From positions 62,592,969-62,656,968 of the forward strand of contig OX377205.1 in the NCBI GenBank assembly GCA_947396885.1: a stretch of 64,000 bases of DNA, in the 5' to 3' direction. Of this stretch, positions 21,627-32,835 are shown piece by piece. The notes beneath the pieces were generated by a model that worked only from the letters and a program-made list of their open reading frames with translations, was not told the origin of the DNA and did not search any database. How positions within the stretch are numbered: the first letter of the stretch is position 1; each line of letters opens with the position of its first letter. Origin of the DNA: Heligmosomoides polygyrus polygyrus. Taxonomy: Eukaryota; Nematoda; Chromadorea; Rhabditida; Heligmosomidae. The position numbers and the translations under genes are program-made.

Positions 21627-22410
21627 CGTATAACTCCACAATTTGATTGGCTGACGATTCCTGTGAGATAATGAAATGAACAAATGGAGTGAACGGTTTT
21701 TTTCGTAAAGGTTTGCACTTGTGCGTAGATGTTTTGCACACGTATTTCTGTAGGAATTTTTTTGTAGGATTTTGTTTGCAGGAAAAAAGTTCTCATATCT
21801 TGCCATCTTAACGAGTATTGTAAACGGTTCTTAGAAGATATTGAATATATTCATTATTTGCTTTTTTTAAAGAATTCAAATCTTTTATTTTGTCTCTGGC
21901 GAATGTTGTCGTTGAACTTACTTTACTACATTTACTTGAGCCTACACAATGCGCTTTTGGAGTGAGTAAACGGTATCAAACGAAATTGGCTAACACAAAA
22001 ATCGCATCGTCCTTATTAATACACCCCGGTTCAAAATTGTAGGTACCCCCGATTTGTCCATTAGTACCCGAAGGATCCGCTGCCTATGCTCAGCGGTTAC
22101 CGTCGTATTCCTCACTATCGAAAGCCTCTATAGAAGAATTTTAAGCAGGTTATCTCATCAGTGCAGGATACCACGAACTTTTATTGAAAATTTAACGAAT
22201 GGAGACCGGTGCAAAATATAAGTTCCCTTCATAAAAAACCTGATTAATCACAAAAGTCCCTACAGACAAAGTAAGATTAGTACTTCGTCACATCACCTTT
22301 GTTGCAACCATATCGAAAATTCTGTTTTGCATACTACTGGTTAGGTTATCAATAACAGTTCGCTCAACATTAGTTCATGCATGAAGTATGGCGTTCTTCA
22401 GATCAGAAAC

Positions 22411-23163
22411 CTAAGTGTAAGTGGTTCCATTTTTGCACACTTTGTGTACAAGAATGCCCCACAAGTTCTCTATCAGAGGTGAGGAGGAAAACTGGAGGAA
22501 GACTAGACCACTGCAAAAGTTGAATTGAACTGGAGTTGAGCCAACCTCTTATAAACCTTGTGGAAAAGGTGCAGAATAACTAACTACAAGGTTCTTATTC
22601 GCATTGGCGGGTTCCTTTACTCTATGGTACTTAAAGCATCAATAAGGAAAAAATACCTGGGTCTTCACACATTGGCTTCTTGCAGGAAATTCTTTGATAT
22701 TTGTCGGGTTTATAAGTTAATCCACCTTTCGCGCTTTGTAGGCTCCAAATTCTTTGATTTGCGTGCGTCTCAAACAAAAGGGGAGCCTGAGAAGCTTCCT
22801 ATCAGTCGACCTAGGAGTAAGCGGAACGTGGCTCTTTCTGCTCATAGGACATTGGTTTGACTCGCTCTAGGTGTGTCTTCATGTTGTTGTGCTGTTGTAA
22901 TACTTTTTTCTGGCGCTTGCGCTTATCGCGAGCGTATTGAATAAATAAATAAATATGTAAATAAATAAACCTGCAGTTGACTGCGATACGTGTATGGATG
23001 CATTATCTTGTTGGAAAATGAGATTGTGCCTACGAAATCTTCTGAAATATGGCAAAAGGTGATCTCGGAGCAATTTGTGGTAGTCTTCGCTGTTCATCCA
23101 ACACGAGACGAACTTCCGAAACGAACGAGACAAGTCCGCATCCAGGAAACGCAGCCCAACCAT
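22411..23163 (-). pseudogene. Tc1-like transposase C-terminal half, left copy
   Basis: Reads MNSEDYHKLLRDHLLPYFRR then HNLIFQQDNASIHVSQST, which contains the second catalytic aspartate (QQDNA) of the DDE domain. The frame is broken by a CR1-like insert (22,553-22,971), after which the region matching the LW.iL.......G segment before the family C-terminus continues in degraded form to about 22,411. The first aspartate region is missing. Confidence 0.75.
22553..22971 (+). mobile_element. CR1-like 3'-end stub inserted in Tc1-like copy
   Basis: The plus strand reads YKLIHLSRFVGSKFFDLRAS then QTKGEPEKL, resembling the CR1 RT C-terminal tail (FF..., TRG, KL pattern), then a short 3' UTR and an AATAAATAAATAAAT tail at 22,941-22,971. 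The uninterrupted right half reads CCAACCTGTAGTTGAC where this copy is split after CCAACCT, and AACCT reappears after the tail, so a short target duplication is likely. Confidence 0.6.
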
Positions 23164-23379
23164 GAGACTTTCACCGTCAAAGTTGGCCTAGAGGATACTC
23201 GTCCTCTTCTCTCTGATCTCTCCAGTAGTGTAAAGGAAGTGGAATCTTGATGGGCCCGACGGGTAGAGACACTATTCGAGAGATTTGAGGAGAGAGAGAA
23301 GCGAGTATTCTACAGGTGCTACTTTGTCGGTGGAAGTCTCATGGTTTCGGCTGCGTTTTCTGGATAAGAACTTGTTGCC

Positions 23380-23740
23380 TTGGAGTTGGTCTCGCGTAGG
23401 ATGAACAGTGAGGACTACCAGAAATTGCTCGGAGATTACCTTCTGCCATATTTCAGAAGATTTCGTGGGCACAACCTTATTTTCCAACAAGATAATGCAT
23501 CCATACACGTATCGCAGTCAACTACAGGTTGGCTCAACTCCAACAGAACTCAACATTTGAAGTGGCCTAGCTGTTCTTCAGATCTCAACCCGGAAACTAG
23601 AAAGCTTGTGGGACATTCTTGTACACAGTGTACAAAAATGGAGCCGTTGAGACATCGGTTTCTGATCTGAAGAACGCCATACTTCATGCATGGGCCAATT
23701 TTGAGCAAACTGTTATTGATAACCTATATCAGTAACATGC
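23380..23740 (+). pseudogene. Tc1-like transposase C-terminal half, right copy
   Basis: Reads RMNSEDYQKLLGDYLLPYFR then HNLIFQQDNASIHVSQSTTG, continuing through WPSCSSDLNPE (family PDLNPIENLW region), then frameshifted sequence and VIDNLYQ near the C-terminus. Better preserved than the left copy because it lacks the CR1 insert. Confidence 0.8.
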
Positions 23741-24084
23741 AAAATAGAATTTTCGATATGGTTGCAACAAAGGTGATGTGACGAAGTGCTAATCTTACCT
23801 TGTTTGTAGGTACTTTTGTGATTAATCAGATTTTCTATGAAGCGAACTTATATTTTGCACCGGTCTCCTTTTTTTAAATTTTCAGTTAAAGTTCGTGGTA
23901 TCCTGCACTGATAAGATAGACTGCTTAGAATTCTCCTAAAGAAGTTTTCCATAGTGAGGAATACGATGGTAACATTACTGAACCTCGGCAGCGGGTTCTT
24001 CGGGTACCAATGGACAAACCAGGGGTGAACCTATTTTGCACCGGGTGTATCCCCCATATTTTATTTTAAGTTATAATAAAGTTT

Positions 24085-24425
24085 ATTCGAATATTCGATT
24101 TTTTCGAATATTCGATTATTCTCTCATGCGAATTTTCGAAAAATGGGGTTATTCGATTATTCGGGAATTCGAATAACTAAAAAGTGGTGTTATTCGATTA
24201 TTCTCTCATTCGAATTTTCGAAAAATGGGGTTATTCGATTATTAGGAATTCGAAAAACCGAAAAAATGGGGTTATTCGATTATTTGTAAATTCGAATAAC
24301 TAAAAAATGGGGTTATTCGATTATTCGGAAATTCGAATTTTCGAAAAATGGGGTTATTCGATTGTTAGGGAATTCGAATAACCGAAAAAATGGGGTTATT
24401 CGATTATTCGTTCATTCGAAAATTT
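24085..24425 (+). repeat. TTCGAA-rich minisatellite, AAAAATGGGGTTATTCG unit
   Basis: About seven units of roughly 41 bp with the core AAAAATGGGGTTATTCGATT followed by ATTCGgaAATTCGAAT variants. It starts just past the Tc1-like palindrome. A third, distinct member of the TTCGAA-rich family. Confidence 0.75.
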
Positions 24426-25650
24426 AAAAAAAAAGCAGAAGTATACTACGCAGGACACACGAATGCAAGGTACACTGCTCAGAAATCGAATAAGCAATAG
24501 TAATAGTAAGAGTAAATGGTAATAGTAATAGTAAGAATAATGAAACTTGGAAAGTTGGCAAATTTTATGTGTAAGGAAACAAAGTGTGAAGTCCAGAATA
24601 ATTCCTTCCTTGACAAGAAGTGAGAGCCTTTCGATACATGCACTGTTGTTGTTGTTAAAGAATGGGTTCCTCTTCTTTAGGAATGGTAGTATTCTGACAA
24701 ACTGCATCTTGCGTTAAAGAGTCGGATATTCGAAATCCGGGGTCCGCGAAATTGCTATTATCCGGATCCTCCAAAAATTCGGGCTGCTCAAAATTGCCAT
24801 TATTCGGATCATAGAATTATCCGAAGATTTTCGAATCAGGGAGAAACTGGTTCAAACGACTCTCGGTAGCAGTTTTCTTTTTTCGGCGGTTTTCTGACAT
24901 GGCCTTATGAATGCCATGTCAGAAAAACTATGTCAGAAACCGAGAACCGTTGGTATCAACAACGGTTTTCGAGGATTCCTATTGATGGTATTCTCGCATG
25001 CATGCTGATGCAATTTCCTTCGCATGCAACCATTGACGAGCCGTTTTCCCTTGAACGGAATGTGAGACTTCGACATTGTCACTTTCTGAACCATTACTAT
25101 TTTATGAGTCTAGCAATGGCGATTATTTCACAAAGCCCATTAGAATAGGAAGAAATAACGAGAATTAAAGCAGTGATGGAATGGAGTAAGAAGAAGATCA
25201 TGAGACAGGTTGCGTGTTAGAAAAAGAAGTTCGAACGATTAACATATGTAACCCAGCTTCCATCCAACGCAAAATACATTATGAATTTCTTATTTCGTCC
25301 CAACAGTTTTGAACGCGTTTTTTATAGAAATCACTTATAATTTGAATATACGTGGCATTAGGGTAGCACTGATTCAAACAAATTCTCTCCCAAATCGGGT
25401 GAGACGTCCAGTGACCCGCTCCCAAAAACGGCGCTTCCTTACTTCACCACCCATTGCGAACATCGAGAAGAAGGGTTTAGCAATACTATAAGCGTACCTT
25501 CTTTACACGTTGCCAGTTTAGGAGGCCAGAAAGTCTTCAAGATTTCCCTTCAACTCATTGTCAGGAAGGAATGACGTTAGCCCGTCCAGTTAGGATTGTA
25601 AATTCCAGACATACTAGTCTTCACGTCGTAGTCATTCTGAAGACACAACC
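24426..25650. other. No recognisable gene
   Basis: Contains AGTAATAGTAAGAGT-type low-complexity sequence at 24,495-24,540, degenerate ATTCGG/CCGGAT repeats at 24,720-24,835 and a small inverted pair GACATGGC/GCCATGTC at 24,896-24,921. Confidence 0.45.
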
Positions 25651-25729
25651 AAACAGAGTAGTTAACTACTGCAATTCTTATTGCGGGGTATCTACCCCGC
25701 AATAAGAATTGCATTTAACTACTCTGTTT
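25651..25729. repeat. Near-perfect hairpin with 2-nt loop
   Basis: Left arm AAACAGAGTAGTTAA + CTACT + GCAATTCTTATTGCGGGGTA, loop TC, right arm reverse complement of AAACAGAGTAGTTAA + AT + GCAATTCTTATTGCGGGGTA. A third partial copy (TTTAACTACTGCAATAAGAA) follows at 25,736-25,756. The tight loop means the DNA folds back almost completely. Confidence 0.8.
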
Positions 25730-25756
25730 CTGCATTTAACTACTGCAATAAGAATT

Positions 25757-28281
25757 GCCGAAAGCGCGCCATTAAATGTTCCAGTGCGTCGCTATGTCTG
25801 CTGTGTAGATTCCATTTACATGGGCTGCAAGGGTGATTTCTATGCCTTTCTCTTCCAACTCCTTTATTTGAAGCAATATTTTCGTATGCCTTGGATTTCC
25901 TTAAAGCTTTGAGTCAGAGACATTGTAACTATGTGCGTCTGGAAACTGAATAACTATGCCATGATTGGACTGCAAACCTCCGTCACAGAAAGCGTTGACC
26001 GAACAAAGAGAGCTATCGTCTTGAACATGGATGTTCTCTAAATCTTGTTGTGAGTTCACGCCACTATGGCGACCTCAGACAGAAGACGCATCTGGTCAAA
26101 ATGAGAAACAACTCAGCACAGTTACAGTTCCCATAAGAGCAGTCAAAGCTCAGGAAGTTTTGCGAGATTTTGGGTAATCGAAACAGTTTCTTCAACTAAA
26201 CATTTGGAGCAGCACGGCATCCACTACTTGAAGTTTTTTATGTAGATTGCAATTATACCTACAATCTATAAACATGGTTTGATCAACTTCATGGCTCAAC
26301 GGCAGCAATATGTAGACAGCATATCATTTCCACTCTAACTGAAGGCTAAATAATTCTATGACCATTCAAACGATAGCATACTTGGAACATCCTATATAGA
26401 TATTCATTTAGGCATCTAAGGTCAAAATGGTCACAGAAAATAGTGAGTGCTTTTCTCTGCGGCTGATGAATAGCCTCAAAGAAGTTCTTATGGTGGGATG
26501 GAAGATGTTGTCGGGCTAATTTTGGAAACGACGAAGCCCTTCAGAAAGGTGAACTTTGGCTCATACGTGACACATTGCAGATGAGCACCTTTGGATACGA
26601 ACACCGTCGGAAATCTGTGAGAACTGCACGGTGCTCGGGAAGATCGGGTGATGAGCGGGCGCGGCTGCTTTCGCACCGAGACGGACGAACGAGCGAGACG
26701 ACGACAGCGACGCATTCAGTGTAGCAGCATATGGAAAAGCCAATCATGTTCTAATCAAATTCGCCGCCGGCCCGTCTCCTCTGAGGGTGTACTTCGCGGC
26801 TGGCGCCTTGGCGCCGCTGCGGTCGCCACTCGATCGCCGACGGACCGTCCTCGGTCTACGTATCCCTTGACACCTGCTGCACTGGCAACTCGTCCATGCG
26901 AAAAGGTGTCAGCGATGGCTTCTGTGACGGTGGGTGGTCGGAAGAGCCGGGAGCTTTAGAATGCGGTGGGGAATGGGGGGAATCGTAAGTGAACGCGTCG
27001 AAGTCGAATTTCCCATTTGCATATCAACCACCAACAAGCTGCAAATCAATCCATATGCCGAAGGTTGTTACGAAGGCTTTGCCTATAACATACAGATGCG
27101 AAATTTCTGCGGAGCGTTTGGATGTAAGTGTACTGGTGTCGGATGCATAAGTTGTACTGCCAGTGTTGGTGTTTACAATAAACACAATCTGCCGATCTGA
27201 TGGCCGTGTATAACATCTAATTAATAGCGCTAGGTTACTCTTCTGTATGGACCGGCTAAAATTTCATATCGTATCAGGCTATACATACGGCGTAATGCAG
27301 GAAGATGTCAAAAGGAAACTAGATCCATGGAGAGCAATTCAGGAGCGCCGCAGAAGTGCATAGGGAAGAAAACGAAGACTTCAGGGAAATGAACGAAAGC
27401 ATCCGGACTTCGTGTTCCATCGGTCTTCGAGGAACAGAAACGCTGCTGCTCTGAAGAAGTCATCGATAATTAGGTAGGCCAGACTTGTGACCAACTGACA
27501 CCAACAGCGTTAGAAAGGAACAGAATGGATTTTGCGAAATGTGGAAAAAAACAAAACGCCCTGCAACACCATGGTTCGATTGTGAATAAGAACGACTTTC
27601 GGCTCTCCTCAGCCGATGACGAGGAGAGCAAAGAAACCGACCATAAGGCAGGCAAGAGCGAATGAGAGGCATAAAGTCAAGCTGCACCTCTTCTCCTTAC
27701 TAGACAGAAACCGATTCGGCGAGGTTGGCATGAGTGCCTGTTAAACCTAAAATTTATCCGTGGTGTAATGCGAGATAAGTAAACCTCTTGCCTCCTGCGC
27801 TACCCACTCGAGGGAGAGAATGTTGCAGCCATTTAAGTGACGACATGAAAAGTCACAAAGCGAAGAACAACTGCGAAGAGACAGGCTATCCCGACCGTCA
27901 AAAAGACGATCTCAATTTGTCGACGGAAATTGGACCTTAAGATTAAAAAAGGACCGGCGTTTGTGTCCGCATTCCACTAAGTCCAATGAAAATCTCACGT
28001 TCTCATACCGTTCATTTGCAGAAATCACTTGGACCGAGAGTCCTCATTAGAATAGCATAGGGAGACATTCTTCTCCACGGTGATGCTTAAGCAGAGGAAC
28101 TGGAAGAGCAGTGCAGCAAGCTCAAGTGGAAGACCGTATCCCAGTAACGCTACGCAGTTCAGCTATTTATGTCAACATCATAGCAAAAGCTGGGAATGAT
28201 GATGACAACATTCCATGTGTCACCTATGTATGTTATGCCTCGTTGTGGTGGGAGCGGAGGAGGCTCTTACATAGGAGTGTA
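25757..28281. other. No recognisable gene
   Basis: Several sub-100-codon frames (for example 26,934-27,200, ending CGAFGCKCTGVGCISCTASV) lack motifs I know. 26,650-26,960 is GC-rich. Degraded transposon sequence is possible but unproven. Confidence 0.35.
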
Positions 28282-29345
28282 TTAGGTTGTCCCATAAGTC
28301 TTCGCCGTTTTTTTTCAACGACTCACTGCAGATTTCGCCTGCGGTCTCTTGCATAGTGCTGCATAGCTTTCGAAAAAAAATGATTTTCTCTATCAGAACG
28401 TGTATTGCATTTCTTTTTTCATCATGAATTTTGTCAATTTTTAGGGCGTTGAAGTGAAAAGTGAAAAAGTAGCCATTTGCGAACTTGTTCTCTCCGCTTA
28501 GGTTTGTATTTTTTCGCGCAGTTTTTATAGTATTTGGAAGACAATGTTCTGTACTACAGAATATGTGTTAGTGCTATTTGCTCATTTGTCCTTTATTGAT
28601 TTTTAGGTCATCAAATTGGAACGCCCGAAGGAGGACGGTTTTTTTGCCGACAGCTCCTGCTCTGTGGTTGGACTTCTTGGGTTGGTGTTATATGTCATTC
28701 GAAAGAAAATGTCTTGCTCTATAAGAATATGTGTCGTGTTTATTGATTTCTATTGAATATCAACAAAATGCCAAAAAGAAAAACAAAAACAAAAACAAAA
28801 TGAAAAATCGTCTTCACCAACAACTCCTTCTCCTTCTTCAGTTGTTGAAATTCGACAGAAATCAGCGTGAGCCAATAAACGCGACACAAATTCTGACTGA
28901 GCAAGACATCCTCTTCCAAACGACATATGACACCAAGCAAAAAAGTCCAACCACAGAACCGGAATTTTGGAAAAATTTCGGACGGGAAGTCGGAATTCCC
29001 AACTTGATGGCCTAAAAGTCAATAAAGAGCAAGTGAGAAAATAGGACCAACATATATTCTTGTAGTACTGAACATTGTCTTCCAAATGCTATAAAAAAAC
29101 TGCGCAAAACTTACAAACCTACGCGGAGAGAACAAGTGCGCAAATGGCTACTTCTTCACATTTTCACTTTTCAGTTCAACGACCTAAAAATTGACAAAAT
29201 TCATGATGAAAAAAGAAATGCAATACACGTTCTGATAGAGCAAATCATTCTCTTTCGAAAGCTATGCAGGGTTATGCAAGAGACCGCCGGCGAAATCTGC
29301 AGTGAATCGTTGAAAAAAACGGCGGGGACTTATGGGACAACCTAA
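28282..29345. mobile_element. Palindromic mariner-ended element flanked by TA
   Basis: Both ends carry TTAGGTTGTCCCATAAGT in inverted orientation, the kind of terminus seen in mariner elements, and lie between TA dinucleotides (28,280-28,281 and 29,346-29,347). The inverted similarity continues for about 490 bp on each side (for example TTTGGAAGACAATGTTC, TCTGTGGTTGGACTT), leaving only a short A-rich centre near 28,775-28,855. There is no transposase. A foldback MITE of 1,064 bp; moderate divergence between arms shows it is not young. Confidence 0.8.
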
Positions 29346-29861
29346 TACTACCGTTAGAGGGAGCTATCGCTTGGATTCCGTGGCCTGACCCATGGATGCC
29401 CTTGGCCTTCATAAATGTCACTTGCTAGCCAGTTGCATCGCTTGCGTTACGTGACACTCAGCCCGTCATCAGGTTGCATCTGCGCGTTACTGAGTCAGAC
29501 CAGCGGCTTGAAAGGGTAGTGGAAGACTGAGAATTTTAATTTCGTTCCACTTTGCCAAGTAAATTCTGCCGCGCGAGCACTCAACGTGAGGATAGGAGAG
29601 AAATTTGAGTTTGAGTGAGCAAATATCCAATGACTCGCTGATTCTTTTCTGTAAAAATCAATGCCGTGGGATTTGAAGCCGAAGAGCTGAAGAGCAATCG
29701 CGTCAACAAATTGGCCGAGTGTGTCTCTCGCTACAAAGCTGAGCTGACACAGTGCAGACGGTGACGACTGTTGACGGCACGACACATCGGACGATGGCTA
29801 GCGGCCGGAGACCAGTGAGGGCGAGGTCAGAGCGCCTTAAGTTTCTGGCATAATGAACTCA
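29346..29861. other. No recognisable gene
   Basis: Between the mariner-like palindrome and the RTE stub. No motif or repeat noticed. Confidence 0.5.
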
Positions 29862-29916
29862 TGCGACTGCGCCGGCTAAACGCTCAAGAGGATAAGAAGA
29901 AGAAGAAGAAGAAGAA
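29862..29916 (+). mobile_element. Tiny RTE 3' stub with target duplication
   Basis: TGCGACTGCG..GGCTAAACGCTC followed by a GAAGAAGAAGAAG tail matches the last bases and tail of the intact RTE at 43,413-43,454. GAACTCA flanks it on both sides (29,855-29,861 and 29,917-29,923). A very short 5'-truncated insertion. Confidence 0.7.
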
Positions 29917-29923
29917 GAACTCA

Positions 29924-30630
29924 CGCCCTAGCCAGTTGAACCGACAAGAAAATCGCCCTCTGGAAGAATGTGATGTGAAGGTGCGGGTAGCCACACCCTC
30001 ACATCCCAATAGTAGAGTCATCCCTCAGCTGAGGAAGGACTTCAAAAGGAAAACTTGATAAGCTGATATGATGGTTGGCAACCAAGAGAGGCGAGACGAT
30101 CGCTGACCGGACGATGCGAACAGCAGGGTTCAACCTTCATTTTGCGGCGCGTGTTTGCATCAACCCTTTGATTGTAGGTTCAGTTGATCTGAATCATCAA
30201 CAATTTTTGGAACTTCCCAACCTGAATGGAGACCGGGCGATTCCTGCACAAACTGAAGACGGATGAACGAGCGATGGATGGTTCTAGCCATAGTGTATCC
30301 CCTCTCTGAAAAAAGAGCTGAACTTAAGTACTACGCTATTCATGGAAAAACCGTGTTCAGTCTCGGCTTAGCTCTCCTGTAGTCTCCTCTTTGCTCGTTC
30401 TCTCTTCTCAGTAGAAGATTTCCGATTTTTTACCTTCAATAAATTATATCTCTTGTTCGTTTCGTTCGCGCATCGGTATAATAGTAATGCTGACATCCGA
30501 TATTCAGTAATCGAAAAGATCTGAGTAGAAGCGACCGATTATGGGTGAAGGATCCTGTGGAAGAATCGGTGCCTCCTATGTATGCACTGGGTTGAATCAT
30601 AAATTTTTTAAACATTTCCGTTTTCTTCAA
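29924..30630. other. No recognisable gene
   Basis: Spacer up to the Penelope 3' region; it could include Penelope 3' UTR near 30,450-30,630. No motif recognised. Confidence 0.4.
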
Positions 30631-30691
30631 ACATATATACTGCTCCGAGCACGGTGGTATTGAGAATGCATGCGAAGCAGTATACGATATC

Positions 30692-31527
30692 TCATAGCTC
30701 ACACAAAGGGATAAAAGGCAAGAATTCACTGGTAATGGAGATGCACTCGTTCCTGTTGTTCATGGATGGATTGCGCCTGTGAATCCAGAAGGCTTCAAGA
30801 GCCTTTCTGGTCCCTATTTCGCTCTCATGATACAACACTGTGCACTTCACATTAAAATCGTCACCGGAGTGGGCTTCTGTTCGGTGTTTTCCAAGCGGGG
30901 TTAACAAGCTTTGTTCCTCTTTCCAGCAAGATGTTCCTTAACGGGGATGCCCAGCAGCCTCCCAGTTTCCCCAATATATAATTCACCGCAGGTTAAACAC
31001 TCTATCTGGTAAGTGACGCCTTTCTGCGCGCAGTCTCCTTTTCTTCCATACGGACAAATCACGCAGTCTTGCGTTATACATACGCGATCGTATAACCGAT
31101 TGCGAACAAGCTGACGTTTAATGCTGTCTCTCGGGATGTTAACCAGTACAACATCCGCATCCAAGCTCGCTCGCAACAGGCATTGACGTACAGCTGCAGT
31201 GACCTTATCCGAAATGAAAGGCAGTGAAAGGCAAATTTTATTGCTAAACGTGTTAGCGTTGTGCCTGTGTTGCACACAGCTTCGTCGCACTTCGTACCCA
31301 TCGAGGTTAGCTATTCTGCAGGCTAACATTCGGGACTCTTCGCGCTCCTCATCATCCGTACACATCCTAACTGCTGTTCTGAACATGTTGCGGAGCACAG
31401 CTCTTTTCACAGCTGAAGGATGGGCCGATTTTGCATGGATGATGCTATTCTTGGAGCTGCCCTTGCGGTACCATTTCACACTGTACTGACCGTTTGTCAC
31501 CCTAATCTGTGTGTTCAAAAATGGCAA
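30692..31527 (-). pseudogene. Penelope RT C-terminus and GIY-YIG endonuclease
   Basis: Reads MPFLNTQIRVTNGQYSVKWY (RT C-terminal region), then a Cys-rich linker CVICPYGRKGDCAQKGVTYQ and CLTCGELYIGETGRLLGI, the GIY-YIG start with the following R and EH (PVKEHLAGK). A frameshift near 30,905 (RNKAC in place of RKQSLL) moves the rest, HRTEAHSGDDFNVKC, KALEAFWIHRRNPSMN and the terminal PFIPLCEL, into another frame. One mutation from intact in this part. Confidence 0.85.
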
Positions 31528-31575
31528 CCAGCCTTCACACGGAACTTCTCGCGTGAACTTTATGTACTGTGATTG

Positions 31576-32218
31576 TTAGTTGAGAATGTTGAACAGCTCA
31601 TCCATTTCGGACTGAGTTGTTGTTACGACACAGCAATCATCGATGTATCGGCAGTACATTATGGGTAGCCGTTCTATTACCGGTCGTTCAACTTTGCTCA
31701 TAAAGCAAATTGCTAAAGCCGGGGCTAAACGTTGTCCCATAGCAAGTCCTCGAAGTTGCGAGAAGTATTTACCGAACCATTTGAAGATATTGCAGCTCAG
31801 GCATTCCTTGACAAGTATCATTATGTGTCACTTCCTTAAACCGAACGTAGTAATATTACCCTCGTGCTCGTCAAGCATTTCTGAGAGTGCCTGTAGAGCT
31901 GCAGTATTATCAACGTTGGTGTATAAGGCAGTCACATCAAACGATTCAATTACACAACCTGGCTGGAATCTACAAGAGCGCAAACGTTCCAGGAACTTCT
32001 CCGTGTTTTCCAAGTGTGATGGTACAAAGTTGAGAAGCTGACCAACAATATTGCTAAGGAACCAAGATATCCGATCGGTTGGTCCGTCTACACAACTTAT
32101 TATAGGTCGTATTTTGTATGTTCCTGCAGTCAATGAGAGTTTGTCTTCTGCAGACAATTTGTGCGCTTTAAGCAAGCTGTAGAACACAGGACACGTCCTA
32201 TCTATACCAGCCGATTTT
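31576..32218 (-). pseudogene. Penelope reverse transcriptase core
   Basis: From the left edge of the insert, the frame reads VFYSLLKAHKLS, IRPIISCVDGPTDRISWFLS, then ESFDVTALYTNVD (palm aspartate), then after a frameshift LRGLAMGQRLAPALAICF and YCRYIDDCCVV with the YIDD catalytic box. These are the standard Penelope RT motifs in order. The frame break near 31,825 and the nested insert upstream make it non-functional as it stands. Confidence 0.85.
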
Positions 32219-32231
32219 CCAACCGATGACC

Positions 32232-32822
32232 TTACTTAGACTTAGTTCCTCCCATGCTGTTGAGCATATCGGGCGACGAGACTTCTCCATTGATACCTGT
32301 CTTGTGCCAACTCTTCACCTTCGTCTCTGGAAATATTTAGTAGTTGAAGGTCCCTTGCGAATGTTCGCCTCCATGTGTTTCTCGGATGACCGCGCGCTCT
32401 GCTACCACCTTCAGGAATCCAACACATGGCTACTCGAGGAAATCGGTACTCAGGCATTCGCATTACGTGTCCTGCGAGGCGTAGACGTCTTTGTGCGATT
32501 AATGCAGAAAGACTACTTGAACCGCTCCGGTTTAGGACTTCACAGTTAGTCACACGGTCTGTATATCGCACTTTCAATATCCGTCGAAGACATCTCTGGT
32601 GGAAGGCGTTTAGCTTTTTGGCGCACTTCAGGGACATGGCCCATGTTTCACTCGCGTAGGCAACAATCGGGACTACAATTGAGTGGTAAAGCCGCAGCTT
32701 TATCTTCGACGCGATTGACGATAAGCTCCAGATTGGGCCAAGCTTCCGAAACACAGATGAAGCCTTCACAATCCTCGTTAGTATTTCTGATTCCACATTC
32801 CCGCCGCGTGACACGGTACTTC
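32232..32822 (-). mobile_element. 5'-truncated non-LTR retrotransposon nested in Penelope RT
   Basis: Encodes a 194-codon C-terminal piece: STVSRGGNVESEILTRIVKA, YHSIVVPIVAYASETWAM, LRLAGHVMRMPEYRFPRVAM and RWRSLVARYA-type end, typical of the region after RT in non-LTR elements. It ends with a CTAAGTCTAAGTAAG tail. The 13-bp sequence CCAACCGATGACC flanks it at 32,219-32,231 and 32,823-32,835. On either side the Penelope frame continues as LNTLWSSVG and SSVGKSAGIDRTC, so the insert alone splits that ORF. Confidence 0.85.
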
Positions 32823-32835
32823 CCAACCGATGACC

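Larger units (their letters stand above)
22022..24047. mobile_element. Palindromic Tc1-like element flanked by TA
   Basis: Starts TA|CACCCCGG and ends CCGGGTG|TA. Both termini have the same subterminal sequence (TTTGTCCATTRGTACCCGAAG) and both lead into the C-terminal half of a Tc1-like transposase, minus strand on the left and plus strand on the right, meeting head to head near 23,250. The transposase N-terminus is absent from both halves. It is thus an inverted duplication of a 3' half, about 1.6 kb without the CR1 insert. TA on both sides fits mobilisation as a unit by a Tc1-type transposase, which is inference. Confidence 0.75.
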
